A DNA stretch of 64,000 bases from Cadophora sp. MPI-SDFR-AT-0126 (lineage: Eukaryota; Ascomycota; Leotiomycetes; Helotiales; Ploettnerulaceae). Each line of letters opens with the position of its first letter. Within the stretch, counting starts at the first letter, position 1. The stretch spans positions 1,674,001 through 1,738,000 of the forward strand of contig JAGMVK010000003.1 of NCBI GenBank assembly GCA_020747065.1, given 5' to 3'. Positions 11,841 to 26,500 of the stretch are shown here, piece by piece. Both the position numbers and the translations under genes were made by a program. The notes beneath the pieces were generated by a model. That model saw only the letters and a program-made list of their open reading frames with translations. It was not told where the DNA came from and did not search any database.

Positions 11841-14028
11841 GGCGTCGGCGAAGTGGGTTGTGGTTGAGGACGACTAGCAGTTAGACCAAACTACTCTGGA
11901 CACGGAAGCAGACACAAAGCGTGAAATCTCGGGGGGATCTCTGTCCTTTAGTACTCCCGCCAGCATCGATTGACCTCCCACGCATCCACTTTAATACCAA
12001 GAGACACCAGGAAGCTTTGAGCTCGATGGAGACGACTTTGACCAGGAGCAGAGGGCAAAAAAGCATTGGGCATGAGCTAGACCAGACCCGTGTGGCGGCA
12101 TGGATAGGCGATGCAGACGCCGGCTCCTCGATGCCCTTCCTCTATCTGACATGCCCTGCCTTTTGGTCGTCCCAACCACGACATGAGATGTTTGCCCTGG
12201 CTGTGACAAGGTATCTCAAGAATCCTATCCCTCTCCGTCTCACTGGAGATCTGGAACTCAGCCTTGGCTCCACCAGATCTGCACGCGAACATGGACATTG
12301 TCCAGTCACCCCCTGTCTCCAGCAAGCATGCATCATGCCGACGTGGGATATTTTCTTCGAAGCGTGCCTTGTCAACAGCCTCATTCGCCAGCCATCGTCT
12401 AGGACACCCCAGCGTTTCGTTTGTGCACTTCGAAGAGACGGGTAAATAGTAGAAACCCATGTTCCAGCCCGCCGGCGTGGATTTGCATTTATGATTCAAG
12501 ATTGATTCTGGACGGCTGCTCCGGCTGCCCTGCACGAGTAAAGCCCAAGGGCTCAAGTAGTGGTGACACAGGGCATGAGTAAGGTATTGACTCGTATCGA
12601 GACTCGACAATCTACTGGTCGAATAGTGAGTACCTAGCTACCCCTGTATTTCTTTTCCTTCAACTGGCCTTTACTGTACTCGTGAAAGCCCAATCTTGGT
12701 GCTGCAAACTCGCAGCCAAAAACATGAAAGTATCTTCAGCACGGAGCACCCCCCAGAAAAGTGTTCGGGAGCAAAAATGTTCTTTTTCCATGGGACCAGG
12801 GTCGACCTCATGCAAGCCATTTCCCGTTCAGCATTTTTTGTAACTTTAATGAGGCTGCCCCTCTGGGCATGGAAGACCAAATCACTGGGACGCCTCAAAA
12901 GATGCTGTGGGAGAGCCAACGACATGCAGTGCACTGTGTGTTTCAGGCGGCACGATTTCGCACGGCATCAGACAGACATGTTTGTTTTGATTCCCGAGAG
13001 ACCAAATTACCGTAGAGAAGCCTGGACAATGTGAGATGGTCCCGAGGCCCAATATCAAGATCCACAACAGATAATATCAAAGTGTAACAGATTCTGTATC
13101 GGATAGCACTATTGTGAATTGAACTACTTCCTGGCTATGCGGTTGGCGAATATTCTGTGTTAGTGTCAATATCATGACAAGATGCCTTCTTTACAGCCAA
13201 GACATCTCTGGAGATAGACTGGAAGACTTGGAATGTCGATCATGCATCAGTCCACGAAGAGAGCATGATCTGGATTGCCCTTGATCCGGATTGTCATGTT
13301 CTAACGAATGACTGCAAGCCATTCTTCCTCGTTCAAAAATATCCCTGGTGCCTGTCAAAATGGCACGAAATATTTTGGGTACATCTGCAACTGCAACAGG
13401 AAATTCCTTTCAGGTACGAAGCAGACAGACCATTCCGCTCCTAAAATCTATCTGCACATCTGCATTTTTGCACCTTCGCAACTCACACACCTGATCAGCC
13501 TTCACGCAGACTTTTCACTTCCAGCACTCCTTGCTCTCACTCACCTCAGACCACGCATAGAACAACACCACATCCTGAAAGTGCATTTTCGCGTTCCTAC
13601 GCCATGCTTGACCCTCTTCCGTCTCACACTTCTTCAGCCGAATGCCCATCGCCTGATTCATCAGCTCCGGTGGAAATAAAGCGTCTTGGGCATGACGTTT
13701 GGTTTGGCACTTGCAAATTGTTCCTCATCATCTTCCACATCTCTCAGAGGCCAAAGATAAAGAAATCCTCCCAAAGCGGTCAAGTGGCCGGTTAGCCTTA
13801 TCTGTCGTCGAGGGAGCCAATCAGAGTCAGGTCAGTGCTGAGGGCATTACAAAATGGATTGACTGCAATTGTGCACTTTGTCTTGCTGGCGGGGGGGCAT
13901 GTCCCGAGGATCCTTGGAGCCCCACTCTTCGGCACTGACAACCATATTTCCGGGATTCTGGAAGGGCGGGCGGCTGGGCGATAGGCGGATAGCAAGATGG
14001 ACGGAAGGGAATAATGAAGGGTACCCAT

Positions 14029-14048
14029 AATGAATGAATGAATGAATG
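14029..14048. repeat. (AATG)5 microsatellite
   Basis: Five perfect AATG units in the intergenic region downstream of the leashin gene, followed by degenerate TGATTGAAGG. Simple tandem repeat with no evident function. Confidence 0.9.
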
Positions 14049-14578
14049 ATTGAAGGATAGAAGCGTCTAAGCATCAATGTATTATATGAAAGTCGCTGGT
14101 ATCCGTGACCCCGTAGACTTTTGCTACATGGGATAGCCTTGCGTGTTGAGCCTCGCTGGCATGAAAGTACAAGATGAATCAATCACCAAGCACAGCGCAT
14201 TGACAAGACAACATGTATGTGTTTCGAAAATGTCTTTTGCCCTTTGGACCTTCGTCACACAGCTGTGTGGAGGAAGGGGGGTTGGCGCTGGCCTGCTCCG
14301 GGATCGGCTGCGAGGCTGTAAGATCTCGACCCGTTAACGATTATCCATGTAAATACCTTGAGTGAATACCTTGCGTTACATACTCCATGATAGTTAACTC
14401 GAGGTCACAGAAAGAGCTGGACCCAGTCCTTTTGAACCAATACTATCCATTACTTTAAAGGAAAAAGAAATCTACAAAAAATACAACAAATCCTACAAAT
14501 CATCATCATGCCTTTTCCAAATCAGAAACGCCATCGGTATTATGCAATCATTAACCACGCCGTAAAGATATCGCCCAT

Positions 14579-17500
14579 CTAGACCATGCTGTCCCCAGCA
14601 GGCATTGAGCTCTGCATCGAAATCCTCGAATTGTTCCCTTCCGGTGCTACCATCCTGACCGATTTCTTTGGTTTCGCAATCAAGACCTGCGCAGGGCACA
14701 CAACGATTTCTTCGTCGCCTTCTCCACTGTCGTCGCCCTTCTTGACGACCAGCGGGAAAAGAACAATTCTTACAACTGCCTTTTGTCCTTCTAAATCTTC
14801 GTTAGAGACTGTGTCCCCGCTACGCTCATTCATCAATGCCGCGTTGAAAGACACTTTACTCGCTAGGTCTCCATTGGCATCATACTCTGGCTGTAGAGGC
14901 GGGAGCATCATATATTCTGCACGCTGGCATCTCATCTCAATTGAAAGATCAACGGCGGCTTTGATAACCCTGGCCAACTGCTCTTCGATTTGTGCCTCGA
15001 GATGGCTTGGTGGTGGGAGAATCTCTGACAAGGTCTCGAGAATTGCGTGCACGACGGCTTGGGTATCTTGTTCTCGTTGTGCACGGAAAGCTTCACGTTT
15101 GGCCAACAGAGTGAGTGTAGTGGCACGCCATTGGTGGACTGCCGCTGCAGGTCCAACCTCGGAAAGCGTCTTTTCCAGTGATTTGAGCTTCTGCCGCTGC
15201 TCTCTATCCATGCCAAAAAGGTATCGTGTGAATATGAATTCCCACACCATCGTCATCGTCATGGACATGAAGACGTCCCGACGCTTGACTCTATCTGCGA
15301 GGTAATTGTCAACGTCCGAGCCGTCCAGGATTGCGTTGTCGAGTCGATCGATGGTTTTGTCATTATTGATCTCGCTCGTAAGTCTGCAAGCTCGCATATC
15401 AGAGAACTTCGAAAAACGAAGGACCCATTGTTGGACGTGCTGGCACAATTGTTGGCAGGCATTGTCGAAGTAGTCCTCGTCTCTGATCGTGAGAAACTCG
15501 ACGTCGTTGGCTTTGGACGCAAGGATCTGCCTTTGCATTTCCCGAATTTGTTCCTTGGCTGCATCCAATTCAGCCCGTAGCTGAGCTATCTCGCGGTCTT
15601 TATCAAGTACGGCATTTTGAACCTCGTTTCTGACGATGCCCTCCATACCGGCCGACAAGTTTTCGTGTGCGTCGCGGACCTCCTGGAGTTCACGCGTAGC
15701 CTGAGTGTGTTGTGATTCGAGTATGCCATACTGGTCTCCATGCTGGCGTGCAATCGTTATATTCGCGCTTGTCAGACCCTCATTGACTTCGGACAGTCTG
15801 GTAACCTCTTTCTGTAGCCATTCGAGGGTTCGTTTGAGACTGTCGATTTCGGCATCCTTTTCGACCAAGGCAGAGGGAGCATTTTGGCTCGTATGTAATG
15901 CGCGATCGGCTTGGGCTTTGGCGTCAGCAAGCATGCGATTTTCGGCAGCTAATTGTTCGAGCTTTTGTTCGAGATCAAGAACTTGCATGCTTTGTCGTCG
16001 GCGCATCGAGTGGGGTCGAGTCGGAGATCGTGGTGAGCCCATGCGGCCTTCACCAAAGCCATCCTTTTATTCACCTATCAGTAATATTCGAGGTAATTAT
16101 CAAGATTCAACTTACATAGACATCTGCCATGTCTTTGGCCCGGACTCGGCCCTCGTTTGCAGTTGGGTTTGCTGTGTTGACCGCTGGAGTTGGAGTTGGA
16201 GTTGCAAAGGATGCAAGCTCAGCCTCTTTGGCGAGGTCCGGCTTGCTCCGTTGGCTGAGAGACCTCAGGTCTCCACTTTTTCGATCGCTCCGTCTGAGTG
16301 GTGGGGTGCCAGAACGGTTGCTGGTGACACTGTCTGGTCGCTTTATGTCTGGTGTTCTGAGCCGATTGATATTGGAAGTTGATGTTGTTGATCTCTGACT
16401 TTGTGCGCTGGCAGGCCGTTGTTCCTGACTGATTTTCCGTGCAGCTGCAAATCCCAAAGATGCACCCGCAATGACTGCACCGGCTTCAATTTCACTTATT
16501 CCTCTGGGTCGCTCAGCTTTCGGCCTTTGAGATGAGGTGAGCTCGGGATATTTGGCCTCCTTTGGTCGATCGGACTTGGGCGGAGACTCGAAATGTTTGT
16601 CGTCCTTGAGCTTCTCGACAGATCGAAACAACGGACTTTCAGCTTGGTTGTCACCTCTGGGCCGGCCGGGCTGGGTCTTGTTTGCAGACTGGACGGTGGG
16701 AGTTTCGGAATAGCTGTCCTTCGATCTCTCAGTCTTGAGTTTTTCTGAGGAAGGAGACGAAGAAAGTTTGTGCCTTGGAGTTTGAGGTAAGTCTGGAGAT
16801 TCGAATTGCTGAAACTGCTGCATTCGTTGCTTCACCAAACTCTGTCCCTCTGCTTTTCGGGATCCATGGATGGTAGGGGTTCGGTGAAGATCTGTGTGCT
16901 TCTCCTCCTTGTTTCTTTGAGATGGGAGAAGCTCTCTGCTTGCACTTGTAGTGTCCTCATCATGATGCTTTGTAGGAGTCAACCTCTGCGCCCGATAGAA
17001 ATCACTTGCCGTTTCGCCCTTTGGCCGTTTGGAATCGTGAGACCTAGCGGATGGTCGTTCCTCGTTGTGATGCTTCGTGTCTTTTGATCTCTGAGGTGTA
17101 TGTAAGTTGACAGTCTCGGAATCTTCGTCTATTGATGGCCACGATAGTCTTGCAATAGCCTCGTCACTAGACTTGATAGGAGCTCGTGCTTTCTCAGCGG
17201 GCGAGAAGTCGCGTAGATGCACGCCGCTATCACGAACACGTTCATGATTATCTGCAAAGCCACCCTGCGGTGGGACTGGAGAGCCGGTAACAAAGGCGCT
17301 GTCACGGTTTGCGTCCCCATTATGGCGATGATTGTCCTCTGAATCTGACTGCGTTGAGCTCTCCTCGTGCACAACTGGAAGGTCGGATAGCCTGGAATGA
17401 AAAGATCTGCTTTGTGGCCTGGGTTGACCGTGGTCGAAGTTTTCCTGGATGGAAATGTCCCTGTTGCCATGCTGCTCAGACAAATCTCTTGGCGGGGTGA

Positions 17501-20500
17501 AGATGTGTTCTTCGTTGATTGGTGGCTGGTCAAACGACATTCCTCTATCTACAGAAGTATCAACGATGGTTGGAGTATCGAAAGTGGACGATTGGCTGAT
17601 TGTCGGATCTACATCTCGATCCAATGATGTCTCAGGTTCCTTGTTTTCAAAACTGTTCTTGTCTGTCTTCTTTTTGTCCCCCTTCTTAGGTAAAGAGACA
17701 GTGAACTCATCTAGTTGATCACTCAGCAGTTGGGATTGTCCTTGTAGGTCACGAGATCCTGGGACATTGTGGCCTGGAGAGGGATGAATATCAGGGACAG
17801 AAATTGGCTCTTGCTGCTTCTGGACGGGGGCATCTCTGGACTCTGGAAAAGTAGCAGCAGTTGGGAGCATTGACCTGATAGTCTCTATTGGTGGGATGGC
17901 GACTGTCTGTTGGTTCTTGACATTGTCTTCTTGAATGGCCTCCTGAATTGTGCTCGGCTCATCCTCCTGTTGGGGAGACCAGAATCCGTCGCTATCATCA
18001 TGTTCCTCATTTGTTTCTTTGTGTACCTTGGGATCAGCACCTTCCCAAAGTGATGGGTCGTCGAATATGTCCTCCTCTCGCGGCGCTCTGCGATCGATAC
18101 TCTTCCTTTTCTTTTCTTTCTTTGAGAGCTTTCTCGTAGGTGTCGAAGTTCCAGAAGATGACCCGCTTTTGGCTGTCGAGGCTTCATCATAAGATGTTAC
18201 TGCTTTACCTAGGAGAGCCGCGCTAGCAATAGCAGCGCCAGTTACTCCGAATGCAGGAACGTGAGTCGAGGATGACGAGTCTTTAGGCAAATCTTGATTA
18301 TCAGATGGCTGAAGGGATTCTGCCCTTGGCGTGGACTCTGCGGAAACAGAGGTCCTTTTCGTCCCCTTCTTTCCCTTCTTGCTGGGGCGTACAAAGTCGT
18401 CCACAGGAGTTGTTTCGACGGTAGGTGCGATGTGCGAGAGAGATTCGTCTTTAGCAATCTCTTGGATGACAGGAACAGCTCTCACCACTTCCGCTTCCTC
18501 AACCTCATCTGCCCACGAAGTTAATGGTGTGTTCATGGTTCCCTTGCTGTCGCTGGCAATATCAACAGTTGTTTGCCGCTTTCTCTTGTCCTTTTTCGAC
18601 AACCTTCGGGATAGATTGCTGGTGAAAAGGTCCTGTTCTTCAGCTTCGGGATCGAAGGTAACGGGGCTAGCAGCTAGTGCGTTATCCAGTGGTATTGATG
18701 CCATCTTTTCCTCATTGAGCTGCTGCTGAGCAGGAGTACTAGGTCCACTCTCCGCGCTGGCACTGGACCCCTGCTTTCCCTTCTCATCCTTGACTTTCTT
18801 GGGAACCAAATCCAAAACCTCATCTAGTGGCTGTTGGACGAGAACCTCCTCGTCCTTAATAAAGGAAGACTTAGGTTGAGATTCATCTTGGTCCTTGGTG
18901 CCTGAGCTTTTGGGCCGGATGGTGGCACCGACTGAACCGGGCCCATCAAGAAGTTGCGCGTTCTCGAACAGCGTGGAGGACCCGGACGCTCGCTTCTCTT
19001 TTTCTGATTTCTTCGATTTCTTGGAGACGAATCCGAAAGCATCATCTTCAGGTAGGTTTTCCTGGACTTTTGCATCTTTCACCTCAGTGATTGGGCGGGT
19101 TTGGTCCTTGGTCTTGTCATCATAAGCTGAGGGGTTTGCAATGCGCTCGAGGTCAGCAATGTTGGGCTGGGTGCTTGTGTCTTCTAATCGACTCGGTGCT
19201 TTGTCGAGGACTTGCGTGTCGTTAATTGGGGTCGAGAGACCAGATTTGCGTTTCTTATCCTTTTTCGACTTCTTCTTTGACGAAGTGGTCCATTCGTCAA
19301 CAGGATCTTCAATGAGTGCCAGATCTTGCTCCAGACCTTGGTTCGGTGTCTCGTCCGATTTTGGTAGGATCTCTTCTATGGGAATGGATTGTTCTGTGGG
19401 AACCAAAACTTCTTGCTCCGGCAGACTCGTCGAGATTTGCTCAACTGGGATTGATAGGCCAGACTTTCCTTTATTGCCCTTCTTGTCCTTCTTTCCTTTC
19501 TTCGTTGAGAACGAGCCCCAATCATCATCTCCTTGGCCTTCGGTCTTGGCCGTTGTCTCTTGCATGGAATCAACCGCTTGTGATGCAACCTCTGCTTGTG
19601 GAATAGGGTCCAAAGTTTCCTGGATGTCGATTGATGGCGATGGTGCTTCAAATCCTCTAGAGAATCCCGACTTGTTCTTATCTTTCTTCTTTTTCTTTGA
19701 GAAACTACCCCACTCATCTTCTTGTCCGTCATCACCAGAGTCTTTTGCTGCGCCCTGGGCAGAGCTCTGTGTTTCGTTGAATACGACATCGAGTGACTCT
19801 TTTGATTTCACTCGAGCTACTTGAGTTATGGTCGGTGATGGCTCCTCAATTGGTGTGGATAGCTTAGACGACTTCTTCTTCTTCTTTTTATCCTTGGACT
19901 TCTTCAAGGGGAGAGCCCATTCATCTGCCTGGCTATCTTCCGCTTTCTGTTGGTTGTAAGTTTCCGCATTGTCCAAACCCGCTGGTGAGCTCTGCGTTGG
20001 TTCGGCTGGCATTTCAGCCTGAAGGTCAGGCGGTGAATCTGTCACTGGTGTTGAAGTGCCCGATTGACCAGACTTTTTCTTGTTCTTTTTTGGTCTGGGT
20101 GCTGAGAAAGATCCATAATCGTCTTGCTCATCGCAGGTCTCGACGGTCTGTCCTGTAACAAGGTCTGCTGGCGTAGCAGGAGGAATTGTAGCTTGTTGAA
20201 CGGGGTCGGAGAAAACAGGCCGAAGCTCATTGTGTGGCAACGATTCCTCAATAGGCGTGGGAAGCCCAGACTCGCGGCTCTCCTTGCTTTTGCCTTTTGA
20301 CTGATCAACAGGAACTGGGCCCCATTCATCTCCCTGGTCCACGATGGCTTCACTTGTCTCCACATTGGTAGATGGTTCAATTGGGTCAATAGTTGCTTGG
20401 TCTGATGATCCTGGCTGGATTGAAGGGACGTCGGATTCGACAGTAAATTGTTCTAATATTGGCGAGACCGATTGTTCGACAGGTGTAGACAAGCCAGAGC

Positions 20501-23500
20501 TGCGCTCAGTTTTATCCTTTTCGCCCTTCTCATTTGGCTTCACAAGCAATGAGCCCCAACCATCCGCTTGATCCTCGAACACCTCTTTTGCTTGGACATC
20601 ATCAGGCTGCTCGCTCTGCAGGGCTTTGTTTGTCATAGCGATGGCTGGCTCTGAAGGCTCGCCAGTTTTGGACAGCTGTTCATCTGTTTTTGGAACGAAA
20701 ATCTCTTGCATTGGTGTTGGAAAGATAGATTTGTGCTTCTTCCTATCCTTCTTAGACTGCTTGACAGAGAAAGAGGCCCATTCGTCGTCATCTTGAGCTT
20801 CACTTGTACCTTTTGTCATCTTGGATTTTTCAGCCGGCGGCGTAGCTTCGAGAACCGACTCGATTGGAATGACAGATTGACTGTCATCATGGGCTCCTTG
20901 ACCGGAGGGTAGCGCATCCTCAGAAGGAATTGATAGACCGAGAGCATTTTGTTCCTTGTCCTTCTTCTTCTTGGAATGTTTGGACGAAGAGTTACCCCAC
21001 TCATCACCTTGCTCTTTGACGGGGCCTATTGCCTCATTGGATGGCCCACTCTTGTCAAAGTCACCCAGATCGAGTTCCTGCTGAGTTGAAGATTGGTCGA
21101 CCTCTCCTGCTCCGAGCTGTTCCGAAATCAGTGGTAGTTTCTCTTCAATTGGCGTTGAGACCCCAGAGTCACGCTTTTTCTTCTTGTCCTTAGACTTTTT
21201 ACCGCGCACCGATTCCCACTCATCGCCAGGGTCTGGGGTCATGGTTTTGTCAACATCGAGAAAAGGATCTTCGTGGGCCACCTTGGAATGTTCAGTGACT
21301 TCTTTCAGCATGGCTGGGACAGGTGCTTCTTGCAATGGCGATTCTTTGAAGTCATCCAGAGAGCTGTGCTCTGGTACGGGAGTCAGCACTTCTTCAAGCG
21401 GCGTGGCATGACCTGCTTTCTTCGATTTCTCAGCCTTTTTGGACTTCTTGGATGATACAGAGCCCCAGTCGTCCTCTGTATTAATGACCTCCTCTAAGCT
21501 AGTAGGAGTCGACTTGTCTGATTCGCGGGTGTTGATTTCGGCAGCTACGGGTGCGACCACTTGCTCGATTGGAGTCGAAGGACCGAGCTTCTTATCTTTT
21601 TTCTCCTTTTTGGTCTTCTTTGACGAGGACGACCCCGAAGTATCGATTGGTTCTTCGGTCTCTCTGGTGGCTGTGAGCTTTAACTCATCGGATGGTTCTG
21701 CTTGAGGTTGTTCAATTTCGAATTCCTTGGTTGCGATATCATCTGGAAGGACGGCTGAGGTAGGCCGACCAGAGTCTGGATTTACTTCTAACGGAGTGAA
21801 ACTTTCAGAAGGGTATTCGGAATCAGTTTTGGAAGAGCTTTTTTGCTTTTTCTTGTCCTTTCTATTAGTTTTCCTGACGGAGAAGGAACCCCACTCATCC
21901 GCTGGATCCTCGCTATCCTTCGCAGAGGTCGTTGTCGATTCCATTTCTCGAGGCTCGGGTATTACACTATCTCCTGCGATTTGATCTAAGGGCAAAGGAG
22001 TCAGCGCGACGTCCTTCGAAGGTTCCAAAATGGGCTCAGACGGTATGGAAATTTCCTCCGAATCCGGTTTGGACGAGTCCTTGCGTTTCTTCTTCTTCTT
22101 AGATTTCTTGGTTGAGAAGTCATCCCAATCATCTACTGGCTCATCAGTAGCGGGAGCCATGGAAGGATTCAAGGGTTGTTCCTCAGAGCTACCCAAAGGT
22201 GAGTTTCCCGACACAGGTTCCGTTGGCAAGGGCGTCTCGTCAACATTTTTTGGCTCGGAAAGAGGGTCCAGTGGAGGCGTTCGAAATCCTGATGCGTCCT
22301 CAGTATCTGTCTTTGTGGAGTTTTTCCGATTCTTATCCTTTTTCTTGGACTTCTTGGTGAATGCAAAGTCCGCGGGAACGTCTTCGTCTTTCTCGTCTTC
22401 AGCTTGAGACGCAGCCTCGCTGAGGACATTTTTCTCATCAAGTGCATGGATAGTGGCTGACTCGGAAGAGGGCTCATCGATCGAGACATGAGTCTGGATT
22501 CCTAGCTTGACATCCCCATCACCTAGGTCTGGATTCCTGGATTTCGAGGACTCGTCCAAAGTCTCGAATGAATCTTCCGCATCGAAAGTTTGCTGGGTGC
22601 TCTTGCGCTTGTTCTTCTTGTCCTTACCAGACTTTTTAGGTTTGATCTCGAAATCAGCCATTTGGTCGACATCACCTATCGGTGACTGTTCCTCGTCTAC
22701 TGCCTCAGCAACAGCAGCTTCTCCGGAGTCAGGATCCTTGCCAGGCTTGAATCGTAGGTTGCTGCCCTCAATCTGCTCGTCGCTACTGGCGTTGAAAGAT
22801 TCATTTTGAAGTAGACTGCCTCTCTTCTTCTTGTCCTTTTTAGACTTCTTCGAAGGCGAAAAGTCAGAATCATGCTGGAGCTCATCGATGACAGGGGCGA
22901 TTAAGACATTTCTTTGATCATCCGCTTCAGGAACTTCTCCAAGATCCTCAGATTGTTCCTGAGAATTGATATTGAATGATTCGTTTCTCAGCAAGCTGCC
23001 ACGCTTCTTTTTCTTGTCTTTCTTTTTCGACGACGGTAACCCGAAATCATCGCCTGGTTCTTCGATGACTTGTGTAGAGGCTGAATCCGCAATATTGACA
23101 GTCGACAACTCTTCGATCGGTAATGTTTGGCTATCACTGATAGTTCGACCGACAAAATCATTAACGACTGTCGAGCTTGGGCGCTTTTTTTTGTCTTTCT
23201 TCGATTTCTTGGCAGAGAAACCAAAATCTTCTTCAGGCTCGGCAGCAGGATGTTCCTTGCCCTGAGTATCGCCTGACTTCTCGTCGGTGGCGTCATGTAA
23301 GGTCTCAGCTTGTTTGGCTAAGTTGTCAGAAGAGTCATCGTCAGTCGTGCTTCGGAGAAGGCTGTTACGCTTTTTGCCCTTTTTGGATTTCTTGTCTTTC
23401 TTGTCAGTTGTAGCGAATTCATCCTCAGGTTCGGTAGACGACGGCTCGGCTGATAACTGTTCACCGAAGACAGTGCGCGCAACCTCTGCTTGTGACAAAG

Positions 23501-26500
23501 CCAGGTCCTCAGAACCAGATGCTGATGGCAAGACATCATCGGGAGTGATAGGCAGAACGCTGTCCCGCTTACCCTTCTTATCCTTTTTGTCTTTGTGCTT
23601 CTTTCCGACGGCAGCGACGTCGTCATCGGCGTCTGGAGTGCCTGCAGAATCTTGCTTCAAGGTGTCGAAAGAAGGCTGGTCATCCAAACTCCCAGAAATT
23701 GGATCAGTTGAGAAATCATCTTCCGTATTGGATCGACCCAGATTGCCACGCTTCTTATCTTTCTTGTCTTTGCCCTTCTTCTTTGAACCAGAACCAAATT
23801 CTTCCTTCAGTTGACGAGCCAGCACTAGTTGATCGGCCTTGTAACCGACAGCAAGACCATCGCGTTCTGGCAAATTCTCGTCAACAATGGCTTCAGAGTG
23901 AGGAGAAATGTCACCACCTGACACTGCCTCTGAACCCGGAAATTGGCTCTTATCTCCGAAATCAACATTCCAAGATTCGTGGTCTGTCGGCGTTTGAGAC
24001 GTACTTCGACGTTTCTTGTCTTTCTTTGAAGCCTTCTTAGCGAAATCGGCTTGCAGCTGGCGTGCAAGAGAAAGTTGGTCTGCTTGATAACCGGCAGCAA
24101 ACCCATCCGCCTTCGGACCATCTGTGTTTTCGGCTGCTGTGGCTTTGTCCTCCTCGGGGGTAACAGCTGGGTTGTTGAAATGCTTGTCTACATCAGGATC
24201 AAAGCCTTTATCTAACAAATCATCATCCTGAATCGAAAGACTTTTCTTGCCCTTCTTATTCTTAGGCTTCTTGCTTCCAGACTCAAAATCTGCCTTCAAT
24301 TGTCGAGCAAGCTCAAGTTGATCTTCACTGTAAACATTCTTGCGCTCGCTTGTGGCAGGGCTTACTCCGGCACGATCAGCCGCAGGTCCAATGGAAAGGC
24401 TACGGGAACGCGGATGTTCCCCAGCCTCATCGTCGATAGCCCTGGATCTTGAAGGCAGTTCAGCTGGGGTTGAGGGTAAGCTTTGCCTTTTTTTTTTGTC
24501 CTTCTTTGACGACTTCTTCCCGAATTCCTCTTGCAACTGTCTAGCAAGACTGAGTTGATCACGGTCATAACCAGCAGTCAAACCATCGGGAGCTGGTCTA
24601 GAATTTGATTCCATTTCCAACGGCTCATCGGTGACAACGGACGCCAAGCCTAAATCATTCATGGACATCTCTTTGCTGAGAGGAGAATCATCACGAGAGG
24701 ACTTCGAGCCGAAGATGGCAGCACTTACAGCTGCTGCAGCTGCTGGAAAGTAGCCCTTGCTAGTTGAGCTTGGTACCTCACCGCTAGGCTGTTCACCGCC
24801 AGTCAGTGGAGTGGCAGGAGTGATTGGCCAGCCTCCAGGCCCACCGAGAGGGGTGGGTCTTGACAATGGGGTTTCAATTGCAGGTAATATATCTTCGGCA
24901 TTAGGAGACTTTGGGATTTCCTCAGATACTTCCTTTTCATCATCACCAAATGAATTAGTTTGTCTGGATTTCTTCTTTCCCTTCTTGGCAGACGAGGTTG
25001 TAAAGTCATCAAATGCTTCCGTGTCAACACTTTTGTCGGTCTCAGTGACTGGAATCTGCTCGGTCGTTTGTGACTCGCCCCATTGTTGAGATTTCTTGCC
25101 CTTCTTCTTGTCCTTCTTCGAAACAGAGTTGATGAACATGGGGTCTTCATTCTCCGGGAGGATCTGTGCCTGATTGATCTCCTCATCTTGTTCCCAAGCG
25201 GAAGACGACTTGTTCTTGTTCGTGCCTTTCTTGGTTTCCACAGAACTGTCGACATCGACAGGACCCGTGTCCGAAATCGGTGCTTGATGATCACCGAGTT
25301 GCAAAGGCTCGGGGAGGCTAGATTCGACCTCGTCCGCCCAGCTCATGGTGGATTTGCCCTTCTTCTTGGACTTCTTCGTCTCAGTGAATCCGAAGTCATC
25401 GCCGGGAGCCATGTGGTCGAGAATCTCGGGCTGCGACTCCTGAGACTTGGTATCTGGAACTAAACCGATGCTCTGGGATTTGGTCAAAGCACTAGTGTCG
25501 ATTTCCTGGGTCGCGGGAACTGAAGAAGTGGCGGGTAATGTCGAGGATTGCTCTAGTTCTTGATGTGCCCCTTGGAAAATGTCGGTGGCGGAAGATTGCC
25601 TATTCTCAGCGGGATGGACAGCAATATCAGTGGCTTCTAGAGAAGACGGAGACTCTTGGACGAGAGCTGCCTTATCATCCGCCAGAAGCTCCAAAGCTGG
25701 CTGTGTCTCGGCACCATTTGAGTCTGGCCCCAAGATTAGCACTGACTGGCCCTTTTTCTTGTCTTTCTTCCGATCTTTCTTCTTGGAAGAAGCGAAGTCT
25801 TCGACTGGTTCTTGGGCAACGAGACCACTTTCAGAAATGGGAACAGAAGGTACTGGCGATGCAGTCTCTGCTTCGTCGTTCCATGCAGACAAAGACTTGT
25901 TCTTTTGCTTCTTTTTCTTATCTTTCTTTGATGTGGAAGTGAAGTCATCCACACTTTGAGAATCTTCGCCGGGTGCCGCAATTTCCCCGACTGTCGTTTG
26001 CAAATCGTTTGCAGCCAGTGTATCTAGTTCTGACTCCCAAGAAGAAACCTTCGATCTTTTACCCTTTTTGCCCTTGGACTTTGGAGTAGAGAAATCATCG
26101 TTCAAGACAGAGATTTCTTTCGCGATGTCTCTAGTGGTCTCATTCTGAGCTGGTTGAACTTGCGGCGTCGTGTTCTGCTCAGCTTCCCAGGAAGTTTCTT
26201 TTGATTTCTTCTTGTCCTTTTTCTTATCCTTCTGAGATTTTGAAGAAAATAAGGCCTCGACTGGGTCGGGTTCATCGGGATGGGACACGAAATCAGACGT
26301 GAGGTTTGGCAACGTTTCTGGCGTATGTTGCTGAACTTCATCCTCTACTGGCCCATCCCAGGCAGACGCAGCGTTGGACTTCCGCTTCTCCTTTTTGCCT
26401 TTCTTCTTGGACGGGAACTCGTCAAATTGTTCATCGAGTGCTGTGGTTGAAGTTGACTTCTCCTCTATGATGACTTGGCTCGGCTCCGGCGCTTTCTCCT

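Larger units (their letters stand above)
11578..14578. other. 3.0-kb intergenic stretch between the ammonium transporter and leashin, no supported gene
   Basis: It contains the ammonium-transporter promoter at its left end and the leashin 3' region at its right end. The longest ORFs (11921-12445 +, 12077-12610 -) overlap each other on opposite strands and encode nothing recognisable. A short AATG tandem repeat lies at 14029-14048. I see no RNA gene or transposon signature. Confidence 0.5.

Noticed and set aside
11921..12610. Overlapping ORFs of 174 (+) and 177 (-) codons
   Set aside because: They occupy the same DNA on opposite strands, have no recognisable product and no supporting splice sites.
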